A DNA stretch of 64,000 bases from Ascidia mentula (Eukaryota; Chordata; Ascidiacea; Phlebobranchia; Ascidiidae): assembly GCA_947561715.1 (NCBI GenBank), contig OX387200.1:8310501-8374500 (forward strand), in the 5' to 3' direction. The notes under the pieces are model-generated. The model made no database searches. It was not told where the DNA came from and saw nothing but the letters and a program-made list of their open reading frames with translations. A program made the translations under genes and the position numbers. Position 1 is the first letter of the stretch. Every line of letters begins with the position of its first letter. This document shows, piece by piece, positions 34,004 through 46,700 of the stretch.

Positions 34004-35080
34004 ATGAGACTGGTCATATTGGATGATGTGGATAAAGTTAGCACATGGGCAGCCAAGTATATCCGAAACAAAATCCTGGCCTTTCAACCAGGCCCTGACA
34101 AATACTTTGTCCTTGGTTTGCCCACAGGCAGCACACCAATGGGAACATATAAAAAATTGATTGAGTTTCACAAGTCTGGAGTTTTATCATTTAAGTATAT
34201 CAAGACATTCAACATGGACGAATATGTTGGATTACCAAGAGACCACCCGGAGAGTTACCATTCTTTTATGTTTGATCACCTGTTTAAGCACATAGACATT
34301 GACCCCAACAATGTGCATATTCTTGATGGCAATGCTGAAGACTTGGTGGCTGAGTGTAATGACTTTGAGAAGAAGATTAAGGAAGCTGGTGGGGTAAATC
34401 TTTTTGTAGGTGGCATTGGTCCAGATGGACATATAGCCTTTAATGAACCAGGCTCTAGTCTGGTGTCTCGGACAAGAGTGAAGACATTGGCACAGGAAAC
34501 AATCTTGGCCAATGCAAGATTCTTCGACAATGACCTGTCAAAGGTGCCCACACAAGCTCTCACAGTAGGAGTGGGAACTGTTATGGATGCACAGGAGGTA
34601 AGTAGTTGATACATTACCTGTTGTGTCAACTCATTGCTGTGGCTTGTTCTTTAAAAGTAGAGGTGTGATGTATCTGGGTTTTAATGTTTGCATTAGATTA
34701 GAAAATATTGTTGCCAATGGTCTGTTCTCTTGTATTTTGTCAGTTCTGTCAAAAAATCTTTTTTTTTTTTTTATACATGGGAATTATCCAAGAAAGGATT
34801 TTTTAGGTTTAATAACTTTTTTTTTGTACAGGTTATGATCTTAATTACTGGTGCCCACAAAGCCTATGCCTTGCACAAGGCAATAGAAGGGGGTGTTAGT
34901 CACATGTGGACTGTGTCAGCATTCCAGCAACATCCAAAGTCTATTTTCATTTGTGATGAGAATGCAACTATGGAGTTGAAAGTGAAAACAGTGAAGTATT
35001 TTAAAGGTCTGATGGAACTTCACAATAAGCTTGTTGTGGATTCAGACCCTGGGGCAGATGCTAGAAAAGATATGAAATGA
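34004..35080 (+). CDS. GNPDA1: Glucosamine-6-phosphate deaminase
   Basis: Converts glucosamine-6-phosphate plus water to fructose-6-phosphate plus ammonia in amino-sugar catabolism; cytosolic, usually hexameric. Two exons, 34004-34597 and 34832-35080, give 280 aa, against 289 (GNPDA1) and 276 (GNPDA2) in human. The family motifs are complete: the phosphate loop [16 protein letters not shown], catalytic Asp in [20 protein letters not shown], and the Asp/His dyad of [37 protein letters not shown] follows in exon 2. The sequence does not decide between the GNPDA1 and GNPDA2 paralogues, and the tail is short and distinct. Confidence 0.95.
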
Positions 35081-36252
35081 GTTTTTTTGATAACAATTCA
35101 TTTGTATACACATTGTACGTCACAAATGCAATTTGGATGTTTTTGCCAAAACTTAACTACTGATGTAAATGCTTTTGTTGTAGCTCTGGTTGCTGTGCCT
35201 ACCCTGTTATGTTGTATAATTTGTGGAAAATGGTCATGTGTCAAAGGCATTGAACACAAGTGAAAATGGGCTTATTGATTTTTTTACATACAAAATCAAT
35301 TAATTTTTGTAGTTACTGATCAATACTTAAAGGTCAGTAGGTACCCATATTTTTTTTATGAATTTAAGTCATACAGGTTTTAATGAAGTTTGGAGAAAAT
35401 TGTTTAATTGTGCCAAAAGTATATGGATGTTATCATTGTTTTACCTAAAACAGAAGTTCAGTTAATAATAAAGTTTATAAGCAGTGACCACAGCTAGTAA
35501 AGCTTGTATTGCCCATATAATGTATTATAATCATATTTGAGTTCAAATATTCTTTGAAGTTCTGGAAGCAACAGTTTCAAACAAATTCATCATGTAGTAG
35601 TTCACTGAAATGTACACTATTGTGCTCACACAGTGGAAATGCACTGTTAATAACCATAAAAGGTACATATAAATTTACAAAACTGTAGTTGTGGTACATA
35701 TTTTGCCCGAAGTTAAAAAGCACTTTGCTTATCTTAAAAAGCACTGTTTAAGTTTATGCATGTTTGTTTACACATTACATGACTCTGGTGCAATCTTTTG
35801 AACTTAGCAAAGAATAAAACTCTTTCATGCACATTTGGTGTTTTTGTGACTGTAATCATATAGAAAACTCCAGTAGTACATGCTGTAACCAACGTGGGAT
35901 ATGTGGTCCTAAGAAAATAACTAAAAGTATTTTGTCAAGTTCCAAAAAACCTTATTAGCTCCTTTTTTTAAGACTGCTAGTTTATTTTGTTGCGGTGCGC
36001 TCATTTGATGCCACTTCCGATAAAATTGAGACTGAAATGACGGTTTGATCAACGGCTTTCCTTAAAAACGTACATTAACTGGCAATTATGTGCTTCAGTT
36101 CACAGGAATGTAATGTTGTATAATAGTGTTGCGGGGCTTATTTCTTTTGGACTTGTGTTAGTGCACCTATTAACACAATAATGAATCAATCAATCTTGTT
36201 TGATTAACTTTAAGGGCACGCCGTTGACAAAAAGCTTTGCGATATTCAAGTT
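35081..36252. other. GNPDA 3' region and intergenic sequence
   Basis: AT-rich, with candidate polyadenylation hexamers near 35468 and 35813. No convincing exon is seen. Confidence 0.4.
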
Positions 36253-36600
36253 TTATTTCACATTAATATAGCGTTTAAAATTAGCATCCCCCATTGGAAG
36301 AAACTGTGACGACATGAAGAGCTTGCTTTTTTCTGCGAATAAATCTTCTCTCAGCCAAGCCCCTGTGATACCACGAGCACTGGATGAACCGATGGTCCGA
36401 ATGACGTACAGCTTCACATGCGCTGAGCAAATTGCTGAAATGCATACATGACACAGGACTGTGAAAAATTGGGGTCACTTGTCGACGTCACATGACGAAG
36501 GCTTTGTATCAGCCTTCCTGTTGGCGGAAATGTTACCTCGGTAACTAATTAGCGCGGTTGATCACGGAATTAACTGGCTTCCACCAAAAACTATGAAACA

Positions 36601-37007
36601 CAGGGTTCGAATTAGCAGTTCGCAATTCGCAAATTGCGAACCGTTTTTGGAGTTGTTGCGACCCGTTTTTGAGATTATTGCGATGCAACACGCAGCAGAT
36701 TATAAGGCGCCGCATTCTTCTTTATCTATTTATTCGTACACGCAACAAGCGCTGATGCAAACAACGTTGTTAACGTTTCTTGACAATGTCAACGACTATT
36801 TTCTTTCAATGCTCTTATTTTTTCAAGCCACTATTGCGCAAGTCAATGAAACGATGGCGATGTATGACGAACCAAATATTAAATCAACGAGTTTAAAACA
36901 GCAGGTTTTAAGGTGATGCACAATCGCGTACGAAGCAAAATTTAAGTATTGGAATTTAAGTTGTAACGTTTTTGCGATACGTTTTTTTACCGCTAATTCG
37001 AACCCTG
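36601..37007. repeat. 407-bp MITE with 16-bp perfect inverted repeats
   Basis: Begins CAGGGTTCGAATTAGC and ends with its exact complement GCTAATTCGAACCCTG. AAACA directly abuts both ends (36596-36600 and 37008-37012), a possible 5-bp target duplication. The subterminal regions carry further TTGCGA inverted motifs (AATTCGCAAATTGCGAA on the left, TTTTTGCGATACG on the right). It has no coding capacity of its own, but a host-gene frame runs into it from the right. Confidence 0.8.
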
Positions 37008-38225
37008 AAACAAGAGTCTGCCCCACCCAGTAGCTGCTTAACAAAATAAAGTCGTAACAAAGAAAAGACTTCGGAGTCCTCAAAACTGTGAATCGACGCT
37101 TATATAACTGACAAGCAAATGAGATTATTCATGTTAACCGACCGAAGCTTACCAATAAAGCTCCCAATACGTAAAATCTGTTTTGAGATATGCGCAATTG
37201 CCTATCAAACAATATGCAATACCTAAACACGACACGAAAAGATCTTGGTCCCTGCTGCGTCATGCTTTCGATTTCACCAAATCCACGAAGATATTCTATG
37301 GCCTTCGGAAAAATGATCTGCTTGCTCAGAAAAACAACAACAGTAGATAACGGGGCTTGTGCTTGAAGGTTACGTGTTCTTTGGTGGTCCACCTCGTTTA
37401 ACACTTTTCCACCTACAACACGAACAAATTTCTAAAAAAGTTGATTGTATAGTGAAAATTTACCTTGCAGTGATGTAAGCACATGACTAGGCTTTGGACT
37501 GTAGTACGACATACACGGTGGCTCCCGATACCTCTCGTGCATGTGGTGACATGGCATTGTGGGCATCTGGAATTTTGTTGCGAAGAGTCAGTTTGTCAGT
37601 TGATTTGTTATTGCTAATATTTTGTTTGTTTAATGCTTAACTTTTACACAGTAGTTTAGAGGTCTTGCGAGGTCATTTTAATTCTTTATCTCAGAAAATC
37701 GATACTAATGAAGTATATACACTCCTACAATTAATATGCTCCAGTTGAGCGCTTTTGCGACACCCTGTGGTAAGGCAACGAAACATGGATTTGTTGGTAG
37801 TTGCGTCACAAATACATACACTTAATTTATTTTGGGATTCAAGTAGCCTAGTAAACGAACCCGTCTAATACTGAAAATACCTTATCAGGAAATCGTTCTT
37901 TAACTTCTTCAAACAGCATCCTTGACATCGGATTGGGCAAAAGTCCAACCGCCCTACAAACTCTGTTAAATTCGTACCGCAGTCCCGAAAAGTTGTCTTG
38001 TTTATGCCTGCGGATGAAATGATTCGCGTTTCCACATTGCTCCAGCCTATGCAAGTGTTGGACACCATGACGATGCCAGTTGCAGGAATCGCACTTCTCA
38101 CTAGGCCCCAAATTGGTTGAAAGACTTCTTGACCTTGGTCCGGTTTGTTGCTCCAAGTTACTTTCAATACGCTTGAAACCATAAGGGGCTACGACATTTA
38201 TAACGCTCTGCAAGTCACGCGGCAT
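36823..38225 (-). CDS. Unrecognised protein with Cys/His-rich block and RRM-like segment; 3' end uncertain
   Basis: I do not recognise this gene. Exons with consistent phase are 37881-38225 (115 codons, start MPRDLQSVINVVAPYGFKR), 37464-37566, 37223-37412, 37153-37201 and one starting at 37107. The first exon has a Cys/His cluster (CDSCNWHRHGVQHLHRLEQC) that could bind zinc. The third has a beta-alpha-beta pattern (VVVFLS, FPKAIEYLRGFGEI, FRVVFR) reminiscent of an RRM-like fold, but no RNP signature is certain. Read straight on, the last exon enters the MITE at 37007 and stops at 36823. Alternatively it splices to 36253-36434, which encodes HVKLYVIRTIGSSSARG, AWLREDLFAEKSKL and a stop. That segment looks like genuine protein, but no donor of matching phase and good consensus was found. 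Confidence 0.55.
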
Positions 38226-38842
38226 TTTTATGCAACAAAAAGATAATGCCGAATGGAAACAACACAAGTTGGTTATTGTGTGATTGTTACGCAAATCAAT
38301 TGTTCGGAATATAAATAGTCTTGCAAGGCATAAAAATACAAAAGATGGCTACAAACAACCTTTTAGCCATCGAAGTATTATTTATGGGTATTTTGTGACA
38401 AATGTAAAGAATGTTTTGAACATTTTATTTTTTTCAATGCTGCAGATTTGGATTGTTACAATACTGGCCTTATGACGTCACAATTAAAACTTTGTACGTT
38501 GACTTTAAGTTGTAACTTACTTCTTGTGCTCATTTTAATTGTGTATCAGCTGATAGACAAGACCAGTGCAGATTTGAGAACTAGATCATTCTTGCAAAGC
38601 TGCAGACAGGGTGTGTACACGCACTGTTTCGACCTGTGAGGTCTCATCAGTGCAGCTGTTGAGTGGCACTGTGCTAGCTTTCACACTAGCAAAAAGTTTT
38701 ATTTAAACTAGCAATGTAAGCACTAATCAAAAAATATATACGTTTCATTTGTCCAAAATGCTACTTTTACACGAAATTCATTCAATGTATGTTTTCACGG
38801 GACAAATTACAGAACAAACCATGCCTTGCCCTTGGATCTCAT
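38226..38842. other. Intergenic
   Basis: No exon is recognised. It should contain the promoter of the upstream minus-strand gene. Confidence 0.35.
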
Positions 38843-39070
38843 TCACAGTGAAAATAAATTCCGATTTTGAAAACGCTCAAAAAATTGATATATCCCCGCA
38901 TCAGTTAAGGTGAAATTTAAATGTGGTCTTTGGATGAATTTTTTCTTGTCCAGACGTTTGACGTGCTTATTCGATTCCAGTAATTTGACAGATGGTCGCT
39001 GACCCGTTCGACGTTCTTGCCCCATGAGATTAAACGCACGTTCAGCATTGCCGCTAAATACGTACGTTCC
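38843..39070 (-). pseudogene. Probable hAT transposase C-terminal fragment
   Basis: A short frame reads FSGNAERAFNLMGQERRTG then PSVKLLESNKHVK. It resembles the hAT C-terminal dimerisation segment (S-x-N-A-x-x-E-R-x-F-S/N, then a basic and leucine-rich helix). Nothing upstream on the same strand continues it, so it appears to be a truncated copy. The likeness rests on this one motif. Confidence 0.35.
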
Positions 39071-39411
39071 TTTTAATTATTTATGACAGCACGTCACGAG
39101 GAATCTGTCATACATTTGCCTTTTCCTTTTATTAAACACCGACAACATTATGGGTGGGAAGAAAATCTCCAGTAATCACAAGAAACAAACAAAAACACGG
39201 TAACAATAACCGCAAGGAACTAAAGATAAATGTCCTTTAATACACAAAGCAAACCGCTTCAATGCAAAACACACACGGAAACCAAAAACATCACTAAAGT
39301 TAGAACCCGAATGTGTTTTGGCCATTTAGTAAGGGAGTTTATGACATAATCAAACCAAAACGTTTTAAAACGACGAGCTACATATTGATGTCAAACAATG
39401 TATAGTGTGGA

Positions 39412-39690
39412 CCTGGGGTAGGAAACCTTTTTGACTAAGGGCGCCATGAAAGCTACATATTCTTTAATTGTATTTTTGTGGAGGCAATATAATATTTTTT
39501 CAACAAGTTCAAGCGTCCGAAATAACGCCTGGCATTGCTTACCACGATTGTTACGCTATAGAAAATTACAGAAAAAGTTGTATTTGTAACAATCGTGCTG
39601 ATAAATGCCAACTTCGATTTATCTGCGAGCCAAATGCCGACATCAAACGATCCACATCTGTCTCGCGAGCCATAGATTCCCGACCTCTGG
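39412..39690. repeat. hAT-like non-autonomous element (about 280 bp)
   Basis: The left end CCTGGGGTAGGAAACCTTTT and the right end, read in reverse as CCAGAGGTCGGGAATCTATG, are imperfect inverted repeats of the form seen at many hAT termini. No convincing 8-bp target duplication was found, so the borders are approximate. Confidence 0.4.
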
Positions 39691-40711
39691 GGTTGACCAA
39701 CAAAAAAGCACACAAAATATTAACGTATAAAAATGGCGATTTCAAAGAAGTGCAGGACCTTGTACTGCTGGAGGAAAGGTGGTCGTTCCTGCATGCGTAA
39801 CTCAAGAGACGTTCTACTCGAATATGTGTACATACTACCACACTTAACGAGAGTGACGATTCATAACAGCATAAAGTGGATAACGACAATAAAGTGTACC
39901 AGCTAACATGGAAAAATAGTCACATGCAGCGACTTTTTGCTGGTAACGCTTCAATAAAAAACACCTATTTAAATCAGACGTATTGAAACAATTCTGTTTT
40001 GACATCAATCATATAGCAATGTACAAAGTGGGAAAAAGTGTTATTTGGCAGATTGTGCAGCAAGTGTGCTTAATACCAGTGGTCTTTTTAAGTGCAGTAA
40101 AAATTTAAATGGGACAAGGAAATAACAAACCGGAATAGAACAACTTGAATAAAAATACTCCTCATTGCACAAATGGAACAAAAACTATGGCAAGGCGTGG
40201 TTTGTAAAAAGGTTTTGACAAACTTAATTTTTCTTATACTGGTGCAAATACACATGCACGACCAAAATATTGTTGTATGTCGGCATATACTGCAGAGGAT
40301 GTTGGGTTAAAAAAACAAAACAATATATATTTACTTGGAAATGCAGGTTGTAGGTAAAAAGGAATGTTACAAAACAGTGTGTTTTTCTGCATCAAAACGC
40401 ACGAATAAAATCCCAACCAATCTAAGAAAACGCATGGCTCCATCAGCTATAGATAGAACGAACCAAAGGAAATGACACAAATATTTTCACTAAACTTAAC
40501 CACGTCACTTTGACGAATTTTAAACGAAAACAGTACAACTAAAAATACAGTTTGGATTTCCTTGATGCAATTGAGCTTTTACGCGTACCGATAAACCTCC
40601 TACAGAAATCATAACAAAAAACAGCACAACAACCATCCGACAGCTTACAAATTCGTTAACATCACAAATATACATTGTGTACTAGCAATCGAAGTAGTAA
40701 TAACATGTTAT

Positions 40712-43700
40712 TTATTCCGCTTGTCTCTCATCGTGGGCCTCCTTCGCCACATAATCGTTGGTGCTGATCTCTGGTTCTTCGTCGGTTGCCACGTCTTCAT
40801 CGTCCTCAATTGTTTTCACTCTAAGCAGGAAGGTTGTCAACTATTTGTTTGTAAAGCAACAACACCAAACCCATTTACTAAATATGCATCTCGTTGACAA
40901 CGGTCATATACGAAACGTCCAGCAACCGTTCATACAAGTTTACAAACGTAATTGTGTCCGATAAATAAGGAAAAAAGAGTTTATTAAGTGAGCGGTATTA
41001 TTTTTAGGATTAAATTCATATAGCTGAAAATACACAAAAACTTCTGCTCATTTTAATACTTATGAACTACATCATTCCTAAAAAATTAGTCATGTTTCGA
41101 TGCAGGGCGTGACAACGGTAAGATAAGCTTCAAACTTTAAACGAATAAAAGAGCATAGTGCATTAATGCTAAGGCAGTGGCTTCTCAAATGTCAGTCCCG
41201 ATTCGTGGTTTTAAGTTCATTACTAATTTAAAAAGGTCAACCTTTCAAAGCCTTGCTGTTCGGGATTCGATTTATTGAAGAATTTGCCCAGATTCAGTTT
41301 ACCGGTGACTGGCATAAACGATTTGTTCTGCGTCACGTCCATCTTTTCGTCAGCCAGGAAATCTAAACATAGAGCGAATTGCATCGTCAAAAAGGTATCT
41401 ACGATGGTCGTGTTTGTTTTATCACCTTGCAGGTAATATACATAGACGTTAGTACCCAAAAATAAAACCTTTCTGAAAATATTTTAATCAAGTTGCACAT
41501 TCTTGTTCCAACATATTGACTAAGAATTTTATGAAAAAATTATTTATGCATGTACCTTGATATTTCTTGAGACGACGCGTGCGAGATCTTACATAGCAAA
41601 TTCCAAGGAAGAAAAGAATGACGGGAATCAACAGTAAAACGACAACCAGAGCAGTTGTGACGGTTCTGGAAATGCCCTTTATAGCCAAGAATACATGGTG
41701 ATTTTTGGCGCTTTGGGCATGAGGCATTTATTTTTGTTTGTGCCGCAAGCTGTTTAACGAACTTTATTTAAACGTTGTGTAAGTCACGATTTTACAAAAA
41801 TGCAGCAATGCGGATTAGTTCATTGCTCTTTTCGTTATAATTTGGCAATTTACCGTAATGTAATTTTAAGTTTAATTACACAGCAGCAATTGGAATTGGA
41901 AATACCTCACTCTTGGTCTTTAGCACAAATCTTTCATCTGGGCTGGTAATCATTGCGCTTTCACTTTCTCCAGCGGCAACAGCGGCAACATCGGCCTCAA
42001 TCACATCGTTGTCGGAAGTAATTGGTGCTGACGATGGGAGCTCATTTTCAGCAGTTGTTGGGTTCTCAGCCGCTGCAAAATTAGACTGGTCTTTTATTTG
42101 TCCGGGAATCATCTCTCTTCCAACGCTTTCTGGCATGTTGGCATTGGCGTTGTCAGCGGGTCGTTTGATTTCTTCCAAATTTTCACGGCCTTGACTTTCG
42201 TGTGGCATGTTATTGATGGCGTTTTCGTTGTCGTGTTTTTTCGCTGCAACCCTTTGTGAGGCACTTTGTCGGGTCGGCGATGTTAATTTGAACTGGTAAA
42301 CCCAGTGCGGCGATAGTTGTCCCACATACAACTGAAAAAATATGGTACTATTTTGTCGGGGTCGAAATTAACATTTGTTGCGTTAAAAACATCAACCTTT
42401 AACACTATATTTTTACTTATTTTAAAAACAATACCTCGTCCGCAAAAGGAGAAATGGCAATGTCATGAGGTGAGGAAAGACCAGTTGATTTGGACGGTTC
42501 CCAAATATCCAAAACTTGATTGGTTTCGTAGTCAATAGTAAAACCCGCTGTTCTTATTCCGTTCGAAGGAGGCCCGTTCACTGCAAACATCACATCTTCG
42601 CAAAAAAAAGAGAAATTCAATCACGTTTTGCCTCAACAAGAAATGAAAACAGGTACCGTCGTCCTCGTCGTAAGCTATGGCGTAAATTGCATTTCCGATA
42701 ACGGTGAGGTCCTGGATTATTTTGATGAGTTCGCCTTGCTTTGTAAAGCATTGCACGCGCCCATTTTCACGATCAGCAACGCAAACATGTTGTTCGTTTT
42801 TGACTAATTTAATGCTGTGGGCCACGCTGAACGTTCCAGGTGTTGGGTCGATTACTGTTACCAGAAAACAAATTACATCAAATGTATAAGGACCTAGACC
42901 GCGGCTACATACCTTTGTTGGACATTCTACCCCAAGAAGTAATGTATTTTCCATTGGCATTAAATTTTACCACTCGGCCATTGCAGTAGCCGTCCGATAC
43001 GTATATTGTTCCTGAAAAGCATAACAATGTTTATTATTTGTTTTGAGTAATATTGTTCAAAGATTTGAAGGGTTTGGACAAAAACAAAATGAATGTCACT
43101 CCAACCAACTGTTTAAATTATTTCTTATCTCCTTTACAAAAAAAAAATATATCCAGCATGTTCATAAAGCACATAATCAACTTGCCATCTTTCTCAACAG
43201 CAACATCTGTAGGCTTGCAGAAATGAGACTTGTCATTTCCGGGTATCATTTTGGTCCCCAGAGTCAACGAAGCTTCCCGACTACCTCCATATTGATATTT
43301 AAAAACCTGCATATCAGAAACACAGTGAAGGCCAAATGCCTGGGATGGCAATCCACAAGTTGCAATAGGTGCAGGAAAAGAAAAGAGCAATAAAAACATA
43401 AACTTGCATGATAACAGCCACAAGTAAGTTAAATCAGTGGTTGTTGTGGAAAATAACACGCATGCAAATAGACAGTTCCACAAACCTGGTGCATTGCAAC
43501 ATCGGTCAACCAAATATTATCATGATGATCAAAACTTGCACCATGAGGCATAAAAAATGTGTTATTTCCCCACTGATGTATTAAAGTTCCATCTGCTGGG
43601 TCATAAACATAGACAGTATTTGCAGTGATCGGCTTGTTTGGAAGAGTAAAGCGGTTTTTGTAATCAAAGGATGTTGCATCCCATCTGGAAAACAAATACA

Positions 43701-46700
43701 ATGTAAAGGTGATCTAAATTATTAATTGGATCATCAAGAATTCTTTCACAGTTCCATGGAGACATTCCATCATGTTACCAGTTTTCAATTGACAGTAATA
43801 TTTCAAGGTGATTAATATTTTATGTCGCAGTACATACGGATTCTTCGTTGTGATTTTTGTAGTATATACAGTAACAAAATCTTTGGGCAAACTATTTCAG
43901 TTTCATAAATTTACAAAAACTGATGATTAATAATAAGTTAAATTGATGATACGTCTATAATTTCCCTCAGAAATGAAAAAACTTGTAAAAAGTTGGGATT
44001 TGAAAACAAACTATTCACCTTCTGTATGCACGATGGAAAACATGAACAAAACCTCCAGAATCAACTGCCACACCTCCCACTTGCCCCAATGTGGACAAAG
44101 ATGCTTGGCTGGACCATTTCATGTTGCAGACTACAAATGAACATGAATGACAAATGTAATTTTAGGTCTTTTGATTGTCAGGGAACCACAACTACAACAT
44201 GCCAGTGGGTTGGACTGTCCCAGTTACAAAAGGCTAGTAAACAACACACTCGTATAGCAAATTTAAAACCTGGGAATCTAAGTAAAGTTTGATTCTGATA
44301 TCCTGCTATCATGAAAAAAAACTTGTCTGGTATCAGTTTTAGTTTAGTTGTGAAGGCCACAATAGATATGTGTTTTTAAGATGAATTGGTATTTATTTGA
44401 TGATATGTTTTCAAGAAGATGAAATTGGTGCCACACGATACACATTTAAACATATATACACAAAAGAAAGTGAGCAATATAACTGTTGTCAGTTTTCAGT
44501 AGCAAGTACAATTGCACAAATGATATGAACACAACTCATGTGAAAACATCATATCATGTATTCTGCAATTGATTTTTAACAGTCTGTCTGTTCAGTTTGT
44601 TTAATGCCTTGAAAACAACCAGGCACTTCTTTACAGTCGTCTACAGAGATACAACTAATCATGCAAGGTAATTCTACTTGCTTGTTATAAGGAGAATTAG
44701 CATGCAAGTTATCTGCACATTATTAATGTGCTCCACCCACTACAACACTCTTCCTAACCAGTGTGTATTTGGCTGTCATCTTGGGGTGAGTTATTCGATG
44801 GTTCACTTTGAGTATTTTCTTCGGCAGAATTCATATGGTGATGGTGACTGTGCATCTCTGGTACTGATGGAATGGGCACTCTTCCACTTGAAATGGCCAC
44901 CATGGAATCTATTTAAAAATGTAATCTGTAATATCTTAAAAACACAGGTCAGGGTATAAACAATTCCCTCCTACAAGTGGACAAAGCTTTTTAAATGTTT
45001 CTCCTCACCTAATTAGCAACTTGGTTACAATGCTGTCTCAGGAAAAGTAAAAAAAATAAATAATGAGTGATTGTGCCCACAAGGGTATATCCTGCTTCCA
45101 AGGGAAAGCACTAAAAATTTACATATTCTTTGTGATACAAATTGTCTGTGGGTTTGGGTTGAATTAGAATGTTACATCCACACACAAAGCATTAAAGAGC
45201 ATAAGTTTATGTAAGATGGTACCCAGAATGAACCAAACCACATGGATTGATCAGCTCCGTACAGAATAGACACACTGTATTTTTATAGAAACGCCTTTAT
45301 ATTTTTTTGCCAAGGTAAAAACTAAGTTTTTGGTTAAAAAAAAAACAACCACTAGAAATGCCACACCTTCTCCAGCAAAACCTGGAAATGGTGCCAAATC
45401 ATCAGCTCCATTTGGAAACCTGGTTTGTAAGTTATTTCCCCAACAACTTAATGCAGCATTGGCAACGTCACTGCTTTCTGTGTAGAACATCATATAAAAG
45501 TTGCACATCTCATCATTTCCCCCCATGCTGCAAAATTCAAAGAAACATTGTGTTGAAAGAATTACTTTAAATATGTCATAACGATTTGCCTATAAATACA
45601 AAATTGCTTTCATATCACCATAAAAACAAAATAATATGCAACAAGCTTTAAATAGCTAAACACTTTTGCTGCCGATGGTTTTTGTAAAACTTGTATGTGG
45701 TAATGTTGTAAGTCCACCAGTTACCAGAAAGAACTCTAAAATTTGGCAAAGTCTTTTTGAAATTACATGTATGAATACATATATTTTGACTTTGGCCTAA
45801 AGACCAAATAAAGTCACAAAACAACTATGGAGTAAAAACTTTGTGTGAGGTATTGAATTTTCTATTGTGTTCTCCCGATGAATTTGAAAGCGTTTTGTTA
45901 CTTGCCGCACTGTACAACAAGCACCACTTACCCAGCAATTGTCACTGTGTCTCTGTTACTGTCGTAATTGCAACGAGCCAAAAGTGTGTCTCCATTTTCC
46001 AAGTCAATTGTTCCGCCAACTCGAGTGTAAAATGCATGTGGCCATTTAGGGTTTCCTTTTCCAATCATCTTGTAATTACCATTTCGCACTCGATATCCAC
46101 TTATTACAGTTCCTGGAATTAAAGTATTTGAACTATAATTGGTGCTTCTTGCCATATTGCAAGCATAATTAGGCCATGAAAAATGCAAGGCAGTGGAAAG
46201 TATATATTTAACAGCTACAGGAATCCACACTTATTCTTACTTATTCTCAAATATTCTTACCCAAACTATGAGCATGAGTTCGAAATGCAAACACATGCAG
46301 GGTTGATGGAACATAGTTATGGCAGCTAACATCAGCTGTTGAGTTGGAATGTGGTGGGATGTTGATGAATGGAGCCCCAAGTAAAAATATTCCAGCAAGG
46401 TACCTTTGCCTGCAATAATTCATGATATTTTTAAGTTCTGTAATATTTTAAAGTAAAACTCTTTACTTACGGTTTAAGAGTGGCCTTAACGGTAACACCA
46501 GAGCAGTCATAGCTGCCTGGTGGAAGCCTCCTGGAGTAGTGCATTTGTACTACTATGAAGTTTGTTCGAGCTTCATTTCCAATCCTTAACATAATGATGT
46601 TTGTACAATAAAGTATTTTACATACATAGCAAGATTTTCTAAAATTAGCTGCAGTCATTGCAATAAATGCTTTATGAGGAGTTTAGTTATGTACATTATG

